DNA from: Syntrophobacterales bacterium
GTDB lineage: Bacteria; Desulfobacterota; Syntrophobacteria; Syntrophobacterales; Thermodesulforhabdaceae
NCBI GenBank assembly: GCA_026417655.1
Contig: JAOACS010000029.1
Location: 1-64,000 of the forward strand
DNA length: 64,000 nt
Direction: 5' to 3'
Shown: positions 54,595 to 64,000 of the stretch, piece after piece
How positions within the stretch are numbered: position 1 is the stretch's first letter
Layout: each line of letters starts with the position of its first letter
Notes under the pieces: model-generated
The model's database searches: none
Told to the model about the DNA's origin: nothing
Seen by the model: only the letters and a program-made list of their open reading frames with translations
Position numbers and translations under genes: made by a program

Positions 54595-56391
54595 TCACAC
54601 CTTGAAACTGGCCATAAGAGCCTTAAGTCTCATTCCGAGCTTGGAAAGCTCCTTCGCATTCTCAAAGAGTTCTTCACTTCTTCCCTTAAGACTATCCCCT
54701 ATCATTCTTATCTTTCCTATATCAGAAGCCACACTCTCTAGAGCCCCTGAGACATCTTTTACCTTCCTATTGGAATCGTCCACCTCCTCTGTGGCTCTAC
54801 CGATGTTTTGAGCAATATCTTTCATAACAACCGATTGTTCTTCTATAGCAGCCGCGATGGTGGAAACTAGTTCTCCCACCTCTTTAATGACCGAAATTAT
54901 TTTTTCTATGTCTTCTACAGCCTTCCTAGTCGTGTCCTGAGTAGCCAATACTTTCATCTTTATATCCTCGGTCGCCTCACCCGTTTGTTGAGCAAGTTCC
55001 TTTATTTCTGAGGCCACTACTTGAAACCCCTTTCCTGCTGCACCAGCTCTTGCTGCCTCAATTGTAGCATTAAGGGCAAGAAGATTCGTCTGATTGCTAA
55101 TACTCGTTATGGCATCCACTACTTTCCCTATTTCCTGGGCGGATTGTCCCAACTCCCTGACTATTGCGGAAACCTTTTCGCCATGGAGCATAGCATCTTC
55201 ACTTATTCTTCTGGCCTTTTCCGTGCTGGAAGCGATCTCCGTTATAGTATAGGTCATCTCTTCAGTACTCTGAGCAACTACACGAAGATTCTCTGTCACT
55301 CTGTCCATATTTGAAACCAGCATAACAACACTGGCACTCACTTCCTCTGCAGCTGCAGCAACCGACTGGGTTCTTTCGGAGGTTTCGGCGGAAGTATTCT
55401 TCAACTCCTCACTGAGATCCTTTAGCTTATTGGAAGCCCTATTCAAGGCCTCTGTGCCTCTTGTGACTTCGCTAATGGATCCCCTTAGGTCAGCCGTTAG
55501 AACCTCAATAGCCTTAGCTATCTCACCCATTTCATCGCGTTTATGCCTTAGCTCTTCCGGAATCGGACTAGAAAAGTCACCCTTTCCCAGGACCTTTAGG
55601 TAGCTAGATGCAATGGAGATAGGTTTTGTCACATAGCGATTTATTAAGACAATAAAGAGCACAGCCATAATCATAAAGGCTATAGCACCCGCTATACCCC
55701 TTTTAACTACGTAAGACCTTAGATACGCGTTCACAGGTGCAAGGGACTGAATCACCTCAAAGGCACCATGAACTTCCCCCTCCTTCCACCCTTCCATTCT
55801 ACCACCGGTTATATCTACTCCCCTGTCGTTACCCCAGATCTCCTTAGAGGTTTTTGGATCCCCGTGGCAATACAAACAGTTCTTCGAAAGCACTACCGCC
55901 CTGAAATAGCGAACCGTGTTCTTTTCACGATCCAAAACCCATTTTTCCAAAACCTCTCCCCTTTCAAGCTCTTTAAGAACCTCCATCTCTACAGGATCTG
56001 GTTCATTTTTAGGATTTCTAGCCTGAAGTTTAGGCGTTCTTAAGGTGTAACCTGCTTCATCTTGCCTTTTTTGAACCGCCTTCCATGAGGAAACCACAGG
56101 GACTGCTTCCATAACCTTGTCTATCTTTCCCTCTTGGGTCCATGATTTTAATTGATCCACAGTAAAGAGTCCCGCTTCCCACTTGTCCTCCATTCCATCC
56201 CTTATTGCCTCTGCAGTAAGACACAGGGCCCTCGCCCTATCAACATATGCTCTTATGGCATCTTCTTTTGCACCTTTATAGCCAGTAATCATTATCCCTG
56301 AAACAAGCGCTAGAGGTAGCAAAATGCCAACCAGAACAACCTTCCACCTTATGGACAAACTATTTAAAAACAACAAAGGGTTAAATTTCAT
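54595..56391 (-). CDS. Methyl-accepting chemotaxis protein with CxxCH (Tll0287-like) sensor
   Basis: A 598-residue receptor. An N-terminal membrane segment (17-39) and a second (about 233-252) frame a periplasmic sensor that contains CLYCH (C172, C175, H176), a haem-c attachment motif found in the DUF3365/Tll0287-like family. HAMP follows (VTKPISIASSY), then the cytoplasmic signalling hairpin with the conserved [17 protein letters not shown] tip. There is no C-terminal CheR-tethering pentapeptide. A redox or gas ligand is a fair guess. It lies between cheW and the second receptor. Confidence 0.9.
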   Translation of the reverse strand: MKFNPLLFLNSLSIRWKVVLVGILLPLALVSGIMITGYKGAKEDAIRAYVDRARALCLTAEAIRDGMEDKWEAGLFTVDQLKSWTQEGKIDKVMEAVPVVSSWKAVQKRQDEAGYTLRTPKLQARNPKNEPDPVEMEVLKELERGEVLEKWVLDREKNTVRYFRAVVLSKNCLYCHGDPKTSKEIWGNDRGVDITGGRMEGWKEGEVHGAFEVIQSLAPVNAYLRSYVVKRGIAGAIAFMIMAVLFIVLINRYVTKPISIASSYLKVLGKGDFSSPIPEELRHKRDEMGEIAKAIEVLTADLRGSISEVTRGTEALNRASNKLKDLSEELKNTSAETSERTQSVAAAAEEVSASVVMLVSNMDRVTENLRVVAQSTEEMTYTITEIASSTEKARRISEDAMLHGEKVSAIVRELGQSAQEIGKVVDAITSISNQTNLLALNATIEAARAGAAGKGFQVVASEIKELAQQTGEATEDIKMKVLATQDTTRKAVEDIEKIISVIKEVGELVSTIAAAIEEQSVVMKDIAQNIGRATEEVDDSNRKVKDVSGALESVASDIGKIRMIGDSLKGRSEELFENAKELSKLGMRLKALMASFKV

Positions 56392-56463
56392 ACCTATGCC
56401 CCCATAGCCATGCGTTGTTCTAAGTCCTATGTCATATACCCACCGTCCGATTTCTAGTCTTGA

Positions 56464-58797
56464 TTATCTCGAAATCCTATCCAAAATTTCATAAAGCTCC
56501 TTCGACAGTTCGAAGCTCTTATTGTAAAGCTCAAAGGCGCTCCTTTTATCTCCCCTATTAAAGGCTACAACTGCCTCCTTTATGGACTTATGGAAATTTT
56601 CATGTATAATACCTAATCTCCTAAAATCTTCATCTCTTTGTAGGTCCTTTAACTCTACACTATAATACCATTTACCCAGTTCGCAGGAAGTATGGTCTGC
56701 AATCTCTGATTCCGAAACTGTAATCTTCCCATTTAATGCGTCGAGGAGTTTAGCTCTTATAGTGGCATGAGCCCGTTTTATATTAACTATATCTAGGACT
56801 AATCCTACCTTAAACCCTCTCAAACTTTCACTCATACTATTTGCGCTCTTTGCGAGTAAATCTACTACCTGCTTCATCTGATAACCTACCTTCATAAGTT
56901 CCCCTGCCAAAGCGTTCACACCAGCGACCTCTTGGGTTACACTTTCTGTGGCAGTAGCATTTTCATTTAGCATGCGAGCCGTATCGGAAATTCCTACCGA
57001 GATCTGGGCTACATTGTTCGCTATATCCTTTGTTACAACGGATTGTTCCTCGATAGCGGTGGCGATTGTATGCACTATTTCGTTCATTTCCTTTGTAACC
57101 GATACCACCTCTAGGATATCGTTACTTGCGCTCTTTGTGCTCTCCTGCACTGCTTGTATTCTTTTTTTAATATCCTCTGTGGCCAAAGCGGTCTGTTGTG
57201 CTAGTTCTTTTATTTCCGTAGCAACAACGGCAAAGCCCTTTCCCGCAGCGCCGGCTCTGGCCGCCTCTATAGTCGCGTTAAGGGCCAATAGGTGGGTTTG
57301 GTTAGAAATACCCGTTATCGTCTCTGTAACCTTTCCTATATCTTCTGCCGCCTGGGACAGTTTATCCATAATTTCTGAAAGAGCTTGGGCCTTATAGGTG
57401 GCTTCATCGGTTATTCTCCTCGCCTTTTCAGCATTGCTAGCTATTTCCGTTATGGTTGCTGTCATCTCTTCCGTAGCGCTGGCAACGCTATTGATACTAC
57501 GACTAGCCTCTTCCATGGCCCGGGATACAGAATTAATATTGGCCGACATCTCTTCCGCTGCAGCAGCAACTACGGCAGATTTAGAAGCTGTTTGATCCGT
57601 AGAGGTCTTTACCACATCACTACAGGAAAAAAGTTCCTGGGACATAGCACCTACTGTTGAGGCGGTCTTTATAAATGAGGCAAAGAGTTTTCTGAGAGTG
57701 TCCACAAAGCTATTAAAATAAGTTCCCATTGTTCCAAGTTCATCATTTGTAGTAACAGGGATTGATTTTGTAAGATCCCCTTCACCCTGTGAAATCTCCT
57801 TTAGCATTGTTATCATGTTATTAATTCTGGTGCTTATATCTCGAATAAATATAATATTCATAAAGATAATACCTATGGATATGATAACTAGAGTGGCTAC
57901 GATGATTACCATCTTCTTGAAGATATTAGAATAGGCCCTCTTCACAAACTCTTCCGATGCCTTAAGCTCTATTGAAGTAATCTTAAAAAGTTTTTCGATA
58001 GCCTTTGTTGAAACATCAAAATACTTCTCAGGACTTAACCCATATTGTCCCTCTTCAGCCCTGACGAAAACATGCTCTATCATGCTCATCATGTCAGCAT
58101 ACTCTTTCGACTTCATTAGATCTAACATCGCCTGTTGTCCCTGTTCTGACAATACGAGAACTCTGGATTTTAGAGTGGAATTAACAAGACCTACCTTCTC
58201 CATTATAAAGGCCTTGTTTTCTGAAGATATGGGCTGATTTGCGGCTATTATACTCGAAACGGTTCCTCTAAGAACTGCTAGACCCTCCTGAGCCGATCTA
58301 ATAAGAGCTAAGCTTACAAATCTCTTTCCCATACCAGCAGCAGTTCTCGCATTGGTTATATCTCCATCTATAGCCAAAATACCTTCCGTAACCTTTTTAA
58401 ACTCCTCCACAACCTTTTGAGGGGGATTACCAGGCTGCACCAATTTCCTTGTGTATTCTAAATTCTGGAGGGCCTTATCCACCTTACTAAGCCATTTGAA
58501 GCTAGGTTTTTCCTTCTGAACATAATCCTGGTAAGCCTTTATGGCGATATCGGTATTAGATCTCTGGGAAATAACATCGCCCATGTTACCAGTTATAACC
58601 GCCATAGCGCTTAAACCGCGCTCCTTTTGAAGCTCCGTTAATATATTGGACGTATACAGTAAAATACTGTTCAACTCCTTCATGTCATCAAAAATTCTTT
58701 TATCCTCCACTTGCTTCACAACCATTATGGCTGTTAGAACCAGAGAGAATAAAAGGGGTATCGCGGTAGAAATAATAATTTTCTTTTTGATCGTCAT
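56464..58797 (-). CDS. Methyl-accepting chemotaxis protein with NIT-like sensor and C-terminal CZB zinc domain
   Basis: A 777-residue receptor. Membrane segments lie at about 10-27 and 295-320. The region between has [10 protein letters not shown], the hallmark of the nitrate/nitrite-sensing (NIT) domain family. The signalling domain has the [17 protein letters not shown] tip. The last 110 residues fit a chemoreceptor zinc-binding domain: H677, [12 protein letters not shown] with H702 and C705, and H732/H736. Zinc bound there can report on oxidants such as hypochlorous acid in known cases. AAAGGAGG lies eight bases before the ATG, overlapping the cheA end. Confidence 0.9.
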   Translation of the reverse strand: MTIKKKIIISTAIPLLFSLVLTAIMVVKQVEDKRIFDDMKELNSILLYTSNILTELQKERGLSAMAVITGNMGDVISQRSNTDIAIKAYQDYVQKEKPSFKWLSKVDKALQNLEYTRKLVQPGNPPQKVVEEFKKVTEGILAIDGDITNARTAAGMGKRFVSLALIRSAQEGLAVLRGTVSSIIAANQPISSENKAFIMEKVGLVNSTLKSRVLVLSEQGQQAMLDLMKSKEYADMMSMIEHVFVRAEEGQYGLSPEKYFDVSTKAIEKLFKITSIELKASEEFVKRAYSNIFKKMVIIVATLVIISIGIIFMNIIFIRDISTRINNMITMLKEISQGEGDLTKSIPVTTNDELGTMGTYFNSFVDTLRKLFASFIKTASTVGAMSQELFSCSDVVKTSTDQTASKSAVVAAAAEEMSANINSVSRAMEEASRSINSVASATEEMTATITEIASNAEKARRITDEATYKAQALSEIMDKLSQAAEDIGKVTETITGISNQTHLLALNATIEAARAGAAGKGFAVVATEIKELAQQTALATEDIKKRIQAVQESTKSASNDILEVVSVTKEMNEIVHTIATAIEEQSVVTKDIANNVAQISVGISDTARMLNENATATESVTQEVAGVNALAGELMKVGYQMKQVVDLLAKSANSMSESLRGFKVGLVLDIVNIKRAHATIRAKLLDALNGKITVSESEIADHTSCELGKWYYSVELKDLQRDEDFRRLGIIHENFHKSIKEAVVAFNRGDKRSAFELYNKSFELSKELYEILDRISR

Positions 58798-58798
58798 C

Positions 58799-61700
58799 TT
58801 AGATGCCTCCTTTCGCTTTGGTAAAAATAAGATCCTTCACTGCCCTAACTAGATTTTCCCTATCCAACTTTATCTGATATTCATCGACTCCCACTTTTTT
58901 ACCCTTTTCTATGTCTTCCTCCGATGCAAGGGAAGTAAGAGCTATTACTGGAAGGTGTGAAAGCCTAGGATCTGACTTTACAATCTTTGTGAGGCTGAAC
59001 CCATCTAGTCTGGGCATTTCTATATCTGTCAGAAGTAAAGATATCTTACTGGATTGTTCCCTTAATATATCCAGAGCTTCCTGTCCATCATGAGCTTCAA
59101 TGACCTGATAACCCTCTTCGATTAAAAATCCTTTTACATATTGTCTAAAGAAGTCAGAATCCTCTGCCAGTAAGACTATGGGTCCCTGGTGGAAGGTTCT
59201 TTCTCTATCTAATTCAACCTCCTCAGATACCCATTCTGGGAAGAGGTTTTCTATAAGCTCGTCCACATTAATAAGCAGAGTAGTCCTCCCATCCATTATT
59301 ATGGATCCGGCGATCCCAGGCTGCCTCAGGGTTTTTTCGTCTAAAACCACTCTAACCTCCACCGCATCTACAGGCATTGTTCCTAGAAGACCTACTTCAT
59401 GATTTTTATACTTTAAAAGAATCACCACCTTTTCATCCTCAAGATCTAATTCCTTAACCCTGGCCAAATCGGAAAGAGTTACTAAAGGCAAAGAGACCTT
59501 ACCATGTTTAATGGTTCTTCTTCCTCCTATGTATTCTATTTCTTCCCCTTTTATCTTCATTATTCTCTCAACCCGGGAAAGAAGCACTGCACAGGGCTCA
59601 TCTTCCGAGTTATAGAAAGTAAGAAGATTCAATCTATCTTCCGCTTCCTGAGCCATAACCTCTGAAGCCAACTCTTCAGCCCTTTTGGTTCCTTCCATTG
59701 AAACCAGTCCACATTGAGCCGCTATTCCTGCTGCATCAAGAACTAAAGCAACCTTTCCATCTCCCATTATGGTTGCCCCTGCATATTCCTTTAGATCCTT
59801 AAGATGTTTCCCCAAGGGCTTAACAACTATTTCTACGGTATCATGAAGCTTATCCACAATAAGTCCGTATTCTAGGGCACCTGCATTAAGCACAACTATA
59901 TGGATACCACTTTGAAGGGATCTCCTATCTTTTAGTGATCTCCTATCAAAATGGACAACCTTCTTGCTCTCTATCTCCTTTGCAGATGTTTCCAGATCAA
60001 GATGAAGAGATCTTCTATCGGCTATACGTTTTCTCCTATCGGGCTCTAGTTTTCCTGTCTTAGGATCCAGGTAGAATCTAGGCATATTTAGCGCGTCAGC
60101 TAATCTTACAAGAGGAATTAGTTTTCCTCTTAGAACTAGCACCTCTGCATTTCCTACCACTTCTATTCTATTTTTTATTTGGTCCGGAGGGATAAATATA
60201 AGTTCCTTGACATGAACCTGCGGTATGGCAAATCTATCTTGCCCAACGGCCACCATGAGGCTTGGAAGAATTGCCAAAGTAAGAGGAAGTCTGATTCTAA
60301 AGGTAGTTCCTCTATCAATCTGGGATTCTATTTCTATTTTACCTCCCAGCTTTTCCAAATTGGTCTTTACAACATCCATTCCAACGCCTCGGCCCGATAG
60401 ATCGGTGACCATTTCCTTTGTAGAAAGTCCAGGGAGAAAAATAATCGCCAGCCTTTCCTTTTCCCCCATCGCCCTAGCTTGATCGGGAGTTATAAGACCC
60501 TTCGCTATCGCTTTCTGGGTAACTCTTTCGGCGTCTATGCCTGAACCATCGTCTTTTACTTCTATCACCACCTGACCTGCTTCATGGTAAGCCCTTAAAA
60601 CCAACTGGCCTACCTTTGGCTTTCCCTTTTTTAATCTCTCCTCGGGAGGCTCAATACCATGATCTATAGCATTTCTAACCATGTGAGTAAGGGGATCGCT
60701 TAAACCTTCAACGAGAGTCTTATCCATTTCTACATCAGAACCATAGATCTCTAGATTGATCTCTTTTCCAAGTTTTCTTGACATGTCCCGCACCACCCTT
60801 GGAAACTTATTAAACACGTTTCCAATAGGCTGGAGCCTTGTAAGCATTATAGTCTCCTGAATATCCGAGGTGACAACATTTATCCTCTGAACAGAGGTTT
60901 GGAGTATTCTCTTGTCTCCACTACTTAGAGCTTCAAGGAGTTGGTTCCTTGCCAGAACCAATTCCCCTGCCAAATTCATCAGATCTTCCAAAAGCTCCAC
61001 TCTAATTCTTATAGTCGTATCCTTAGGGGTTTCCTTTACAAGGGGCTCCCGTTGAGCTTCAGCGTAAAGGATTTCCCCTCTTTGTTCTGGAGTTTTCTTA
61101 ATTGGCATCTCTACCTGGGCAACGGTAACCTCCGGGATGGGTAGAGCTTCATCTCTTACTTCTACCTCCTGCTTGGATTCCTGAGCCCTTTGCATCTCCA
61201 TTAAGTTTTCGTTGGGATCAAAAATAAGATGGACCTTCTCCCCATCTATGTCGAAGAGAATTTGGGCGTGTTCTGGTTCTAAAATCGTGGAGAAAAGGAC
61301 TAACCAATTAAGCTGACTTGTAGGTAGGTCATCGAGAGATCCCACCGTTGTAATATCAAATGCTGTGCCCACTATCTCACCCGTTTCTTTCAATTCCCTC
61401 AATATGTCTATAGGTTTCTTGCCCCTTCTTTGAACGTCGTCTATTAGGTCATAACACACTAAATATAGATATTTCCCATTTTCCTTCACCCGTTGATAGT
61501 CTAGCTCCGTAATTACTACCTCTCCTTTTACGCCTGGAGCAGTTATCTTTACTTCCTTTTGGATCGACTGTTTCATAGAGGGAGGTAGATTGGCGGAAGT
61601 AAGTCCCAGCAAGGAAACTATAAGCTCAGAAACGTCTATCTCATTACTTTGAGCTGGGTTATTTATCATCTCCTTTAGCTTATCGAAGGCAAGAAGAAGG

Positions 61701-61966
61701 ATATTTACCACATCGGGGGTAGGAACAAGCCTCCCTGATCTAATAAGGTCCAGCACATTTTCTGTCTTGTGGGCAAGTTCCTGGATGTTTTTGAGATCAA
61801 AAAAGCCGGCACCGCCCTTAATACTATGGGCAGCCCTAAACACCTTGTTTACCAGCTCGGGGTTTATGTTTTCCCCCATTGATTCTATCTCTAGAAGATC
61901 AGCCTCAATGTTTTCCAAATGCTCTCTCGACTCGGCAATAAACTCATTCAAAAGACTATCGTCCAT
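58799..61966 (-). CDS. cheA: Chemotaxis histidine kinase with two CheW domains and REC
   Basis: A 1055-residue kinase, far longer than E. coli CheA. The HPt domain holds H47 ([12 protein letters not shown]). Residues 150-250 form an unassigned region in the P2 position. P3 dimerisation and P4 ATPase lie at about 320-560 ([29 protein letters not shown]). The first CheW-like domain (about 565-750) has an insert rich in DRRSL repeats. A second CheW-like domain lies at about 775-910. A REC with D981 ([12 protein letters not shown]) is C-terminal. This architecture is like CheA of Pil/alternative cellular function systems. GAGGG precedes the ATG. Confidence 0.93.
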   Translation of the reverse strand: MDDSLLNEFIAESREHLENIEADLLEIESMGENINPELVNKVFRAAHSIKGGAGFFDLKNIQELAHKTENVLDLIRSGRLVPTPDVVNILLLAFDKLKEMINNPAQSNEIDVSELIVSLLGLTSANLPPSMKQSIQKEVKITAPGVKGEVVITELDYQRVKENGKYLYLVCYDLIDDVQRRGKKPIDILRELKETGEIVGTAFDITTVGSLDDLPTSQLNWLVLFSTILEPEHAQILFDIDGEKVHLIFDPNENLMEMQRAQESKQEVEVRDEALPIPEVTVAQVEMPIKKTPEQRGEILYAEAQREPLVKETPKDTTIRIRVELLEDLMNLAGELVLARNQLLEALSSGDKRILQTSVQRINVVTSDIQETIMLTRLQPIGNVFNKFPRVVRDMSRKLGKEINLEIYGSDVEMDKTLVEGLSDPLTHMVRNAIDHGIEPPEERLKKGKPKVGQLVLRAYHEAGQVVIEVKDDGSGIDAERVTQKAIAKGLITPDQARAMGEKERLAIIFLPGLSTKEMVTDLSGRGVGMDVVKTNLEKLGGKIEIESQIDRGTTFRIRLPLTLAILPSLMVAVGQDRFAIPQVHVKELIFIPPDQIKNRIEVVGNAEVLVLRGKLIPLVRLADALNMPRFYLDPKTGKLEPDRRKRIADRRSLHLDLETSAKEIESKKVVHFDRRSLKDRRSLQSGIHIVVLNAGALEYGLIVDKLHDTVEIVVKPLGKHLKDLKEYAGATIMGDGKVALVLDAAGIAAQCGLVSMEGTKRAEELASEVMAQEAEDRLNLLTFYNSEDEPCAVLLSRVERIMKIKGEEIEYIGGRRTIKHGKVSLPLVTLSDLARVKELDLEDEKVVILLKYKNHEVGLLGTMPVDAVEVRVVLDEKTLRQPGIAGSIIMDGRTTLLINVDELIENLFPEWVSEEVELDRERTFHQGPIVLLAEDSDFFRQYVKGFLIEEGYQVIEAHDGQEALDILREQSSKISLLLTDIEMPRLDGFSLTKIVKSDPRLSHLPVIALTSLASEEDIEKGKKVGVDEYQIKLDRENLVRAVKDLIFTKAKGGI

Positions 61967-61986
61967 GATTTTCCCTCAGAACCTTT

Positions 61987-62307
61987 TTAGTTACCTTGGA
62001 TAAGGAAATACTTATCTAACCTCAGGGCCTTAAAAAGCTCGAGGTTTCTTTCGGAAATATTCTTAATGATAAGTTTCCCCCTAAATTTCGATAAAGAATT
62101 ATAGACTGCAACCAAAAAACCGATCCCTGAGGAATCTACAATCTCCACATCCTTCATATCAAACTCTAATTCTGTAACCCCTGAACTTATCATGCCCTTT
62201 ACGGCATCTCTCATGGAGCCTACCGTCGTTGCCGTAAGGTCAACCCTTGGATTAAAATAACCTTTACTACCCTGTTTCTTTATCTCAAAACCAAACTGAT
62301 TTTCCAT
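61987..62307 (-). CDS. STAS-domain anti-sigma factor antagonist
   Basis: A 106-residue single STAS domain of the SpoIIAA/RsbV type. The regulatory serine is in VEIVDSSGIGFLVAV, the usual DSSG site for phosphorylation by the partner kinase. CAGGAG precedes ATG 62307. It lies between the RsbW-like kinase gene and cheA, so the partner-switching module joins the chemotaxis operon directly. Confidence 0.93.
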   Translation of the reverse strand: MENQFGFEIKKQGSKGYFNPRVDLTATTVGSMRDAVKGMISSGVTELEFDMKDVEIVDSSGIGFLVAVYNSLSKFRGKLIIKNISERNLELFKALRLDKYFLIQGN

Positions 62308-62311
62308 AGTC

Positions 62312-62719
62312 TCACTCCTGAAATGTTAATCTCCTTATCAGAGAAACCGAATTACCCTTTCTATTAAAGACCACTTTATCAGAATAGAGCTTATATATGC
62401 AAATACCTCTACCAGACGTATCGGTCGGTTCAGTGCATCTATTGAGCCGCTGTCTCCAGTCAAAACCAGTCCCATCATCCTTCACCGTTATTCTAATCCT
62501 GGAGTCCTGAATCCTTATTTCACAAAATACCGATAAGGAATTATCGGACTTACAGCCGTGAATTATGGCATTATTTAAGGCCTCCCTCAAAAGGAGGGTA
62601 ACGGCAAATATTTCCCCCTCTAGATTCAATTTACTAAACCAGGTTTTAACAGAGCTACACAATATATCCACCGACCTAAGGTCGGCAGGTAATATCCAAA
62701 TTTTCCTATGTTCTTTCAT
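62312..62719 (-). CDS. RsbW-like ATP-binding protein (anti-sigma-factor serine kinase type)
   Basis: A 135-residue HATPase_c-like protein of the anti-sigma-factor/serine kinase family. The N-box is REALNNAIIHG, and VKDDGTGFDW and GRGICIYKLYSD form the rest of the nucleotide pocket. It would phosphorylate the STAS protein encoded next and be counteracted by the PP2C protein encoded upstream. The start codon overlaps the end of that phosphatase gene by four bases. No sigma factor is encoded in the window, so its second partner is unknown. Confidence 0.9.
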   Translation of the reverse strand: MKEHRKIWILPADLRSVDILCSSVKTWFSKLNLEGEIFAVTLLLREALNNAIIHGCKSDNSLSVFCEIRIQDSRIRITVKDDGTGFDWRQRLNRCTEPTDTSGRGICIYKLYSDKVVFNRKGNSVSLIRRLTFQE

Positions 62720-63834
62720 AACTCCACTGCTAAAAGTGTTATGTCATCATCTTGGTTGGCTTTCTCTTCCACTATAGATTCCACCAACCTTTCGACAAAA
62801 AGATCGAGAGAAAGATTCATGAGCCTTCTGGCCCTATCTGAGATCAAGTCTACAGCCTGCTTTATATTAAAGTATTTCATCTTCTTGTGTTCAAGTAGTC
62901 CGTCGGAATAGAGTATTATCCTATCTCCAGCCTTTAGGAAAATCTCTTCTTCAGAAAGCGAAATAATGGGGAAAGCGCAAAGAAGGTCCCCGTCGGTTTT
63001 AAGAATTTGAACATCCCCATCTCTTCTAAGAACTAATGCGGGGGGGTGCCCTGCGGTAATATATCTTACGTGGCGAGTATTACGATTAATCCTAACGGCC
63101 ACAGCACTCAGAAACATCTCTTCCGGCATAAGGGGACAAAGGGTATTTTGGATGTTTTTGAAAAGTTCCGTTAAGGTATTTACCATATTAAAATTTTGCC
63201 TAATGATTACCTTAAGAGCCGACGTCACAAAGGCCGATTTAAGATCGTGGCCAGAAATATCTCCTAGAAAAAATCCATAGATATTGTTTCCTATCTCGAC
63301 AACATCGTAAAAATCTCCCCCTGCTCCACTTAGGGGGCTATAATAGACAGCAAAGCGAGCCTCAGGAAGATCCTCAGGTTTTACAAGAATAGCCTTTTGA
63401 GCAACCTCTAGGGTCTTTAACTGTTCCTTCTGAAGGACCTGTAACCTCTCAATCGCCTCCCGTATCTTGAGGTGGACCTTTATCCTAGCAAGCAGTTCCT
63501 GCACTTCAACGGGTTTGGTAATGTAGTCTACTCCTCCTAAAGAGAGGCCTTTGACCTTATCTTCTACCTTGTCTGCTGCAGATAGGAATATAACGGGTAT
63601 GTCAGTTAAAGACGGCTCTTTTTTCAGGGATTTTAGAGTCTCATAGCCATCAAGCCCTGGCATAATTACATCTAAGAGTATTAGATCTGGAATGTTCTGT
63701 AGAGCAACTTCAATAGCCTGGTAGCCATCTTCCGCATATGTTATAGAAAAACCCTCTTTCCTGAGAATATTCCCTATGATTAGCCTATCTATCTTCGAAT
63801 CATCAACAATAAGTATCATGGGGGGTTTTCTCAT
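62716..63834 (-). CDS. Response regulator with PP2C-type phosphatase domain (RsbU/SpoIIE-like)
   Basis: A 372-residue protein. REC (1-120) has IVDDSKIDR, the aspartate D55 in [11 protein letters not shown] and TKPVEV. A coiled coil joins it to a PP2C/SpoIIE phosphatase (about 155-372): GAGGDFYDVV, GDISGHDLKSA and NQDDDITLLAVEL carry the metal-binding acidic residues. By analogy it would dephosphorylate the STAS protein when its REC domain is phosphorylated, tying a two-component signal to partner switching. A second in-frame ATG (63819) cannot be excluded as start. Confidence 0.92.
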   Translation of the reverse strand: MRKPPMILIVDDSKIDRLIIGNILRKEGFSITYAEDGYQAIEVALQNIPDLILLDVIMPGLDGYETLKSLKKEPSLTDIPVIFLSAADKVEDKVKGLSLGGVDYITKPVEVQELLARIKVHLKIREAIERLQVLQKEQLKTLEVAQKAILVKPEDLPEARFAVYYSPLSGAGGDFYDVVEIGNNIYGFFLGDISGHDLKSAFVTSALKVIIRQNFNMVNTLTELFKNIQNTLCPLMPEEMFLSAVAVRINRNTRHVRYITAGHPPALVLRRDGDVQILKTDGDLLCAFPIISLSEEEIFLKAGDRIILYSDGLLEHKKMKYFNIKQAVDLISDRARRLMNLSLDLFVERLVESIVEEKANQDDDITLLAVEL

Positions 63835-63837
63835 CTT

Positions 63838-64000
63838 CTATCTATCTCTCTCCAGGCTCTCCAATTTATCTTCCGACCCTTTTGGTAACCACTTTTCCAG
63901 CATCTCGGCCAAAGCTCTGAGTGATACCGGCTTGGACACATAGTCATTCATACCAGCTTCTAAACACTTCTCTCTATCTTCCTGAAAAGCCCGGGCAGTC
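63838..64000 (-). CDS. C-terminal end of a REC-domain protein, cut by the window edge
   Basis: The final 54 residues of a minus-strand gene whose start lies beyond 64000. The segment [20 protein letters not shown] followed by SKPVSLRAL is the end of a receiver domain like those on hybrid kinases in this cluster, and [17 protein letters not shown] closes it. The stop TAG (63840-63838) lies three bases before the REC-PP2C start, so it is the preceding gene of the same operon. Whether it is a regulator or a hybrid kinase cannot be seen. Confidence 0.85.
   Translation of the reverse strand, partial: TARAFQEDREKCLEAGMNDYVSKPVSLRALAEMLEKWLPKGSEDKLESLERDR

Noticed and set aside
1-64000. tRNA, rRNA, CRISPR, insertion sequence, phage or plasmid genes
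   Set aside because: Nothing of this kind was recognised by reading. No repeat-spacer pattern, transposase, integrase or terminal inverted repeat was seen.

Overview
The window looks like a piece of a chromosome from an anaerobic Gram-negative bacterium, most likely a deltaproteobacterium sensu lato (Desulfobacterota, syntroph or sulfate-reducer type). This is an inference from gene content: a K+-independent membrane pyrophosphatase, an NfnAB-type transhydrogenase, acyl-CoA ligase and dehydrogenases, a DUF3842 protein beside cobU/cobS, a COG4671-type glycosyltransferase and a large chemosensory cluster. Bases are moderately AT-rich by eye. I saw no rRNA, tRNA, CRISPR array, insertion sequence or prophage. 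The first 19 bases are an exact Nextera transposase mosaic-end adapter, so the left edge is an assembly or library artefact.

Layout. 20-1441 (minus): a UPF0280 protein, then a truncated HtrA-type protease. 1564-6767 (plus): a fatty-acid operon (AidB-like acyl-CoA dehydrogenase, TetR regulator, acyl-CoA ligase, second acyl-CoA dehydrogenase) behind a promoter with a 15-bp palindrome, closed by a strong terminator. 6809-10948 (plus): a dynamin-family GTPase and the proton pyrophosphatase. 10956-14000 (minus): nfnB, nfnA and a VOC protein. 14188-18786: serC, a CBS-ACT protein, a small charged protein, mreB, a secreted thermonuclease and a Nudix hydrolase. 18930-21536 (minus): a cassette of radical SAM enzyme, polysaccharide-deacetylase-like protein and CxxCH protein. 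21661-25999 (plus): nth and three overlapping glycosyltransferase genes. 26014-27744 (plus): DUF3842, cobU, cobS. 27764-28714 (minus): a formyltransferase.

29005-41592 (plus): an EAL-CBS-GGDEF protein, then a phosphonate import and C-P lyase operon (phnC, D, E, a GNAT acetyltransferase, phnG, H, I, J, K, L, M) whose last gene overlaps a REC-HD-GYP gene. The operon would import phosphonates and cleave the C-P bond. phnF, phnN and phnP are not in the window. The flanking genes suggest, without proving, a link between phosphonate use and cyclic-di-GMP.

41625-64000 is all on the minus strand. From its upstream end it encodes a REC C-terminus (cut by the window), a REC-PP2C phosphatase, an RsbW-like ATPase, a STAS protein, CheA, two methyl-accepting proteins, CheW, CheB, CheR, a hybrid kinase, a free HPt protein, two response regulators, a 1752-residue CheB-CheR-PAS-kinase-REC protein and a Na+/Ca2+-exchanger-like membrane protein. 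This is a chemosensory operon fused to a partner-switching module and a phosphorelay, and is the most unusual part of the window together with the C-P lyase/cyclic-di-GMP neighbourhood.
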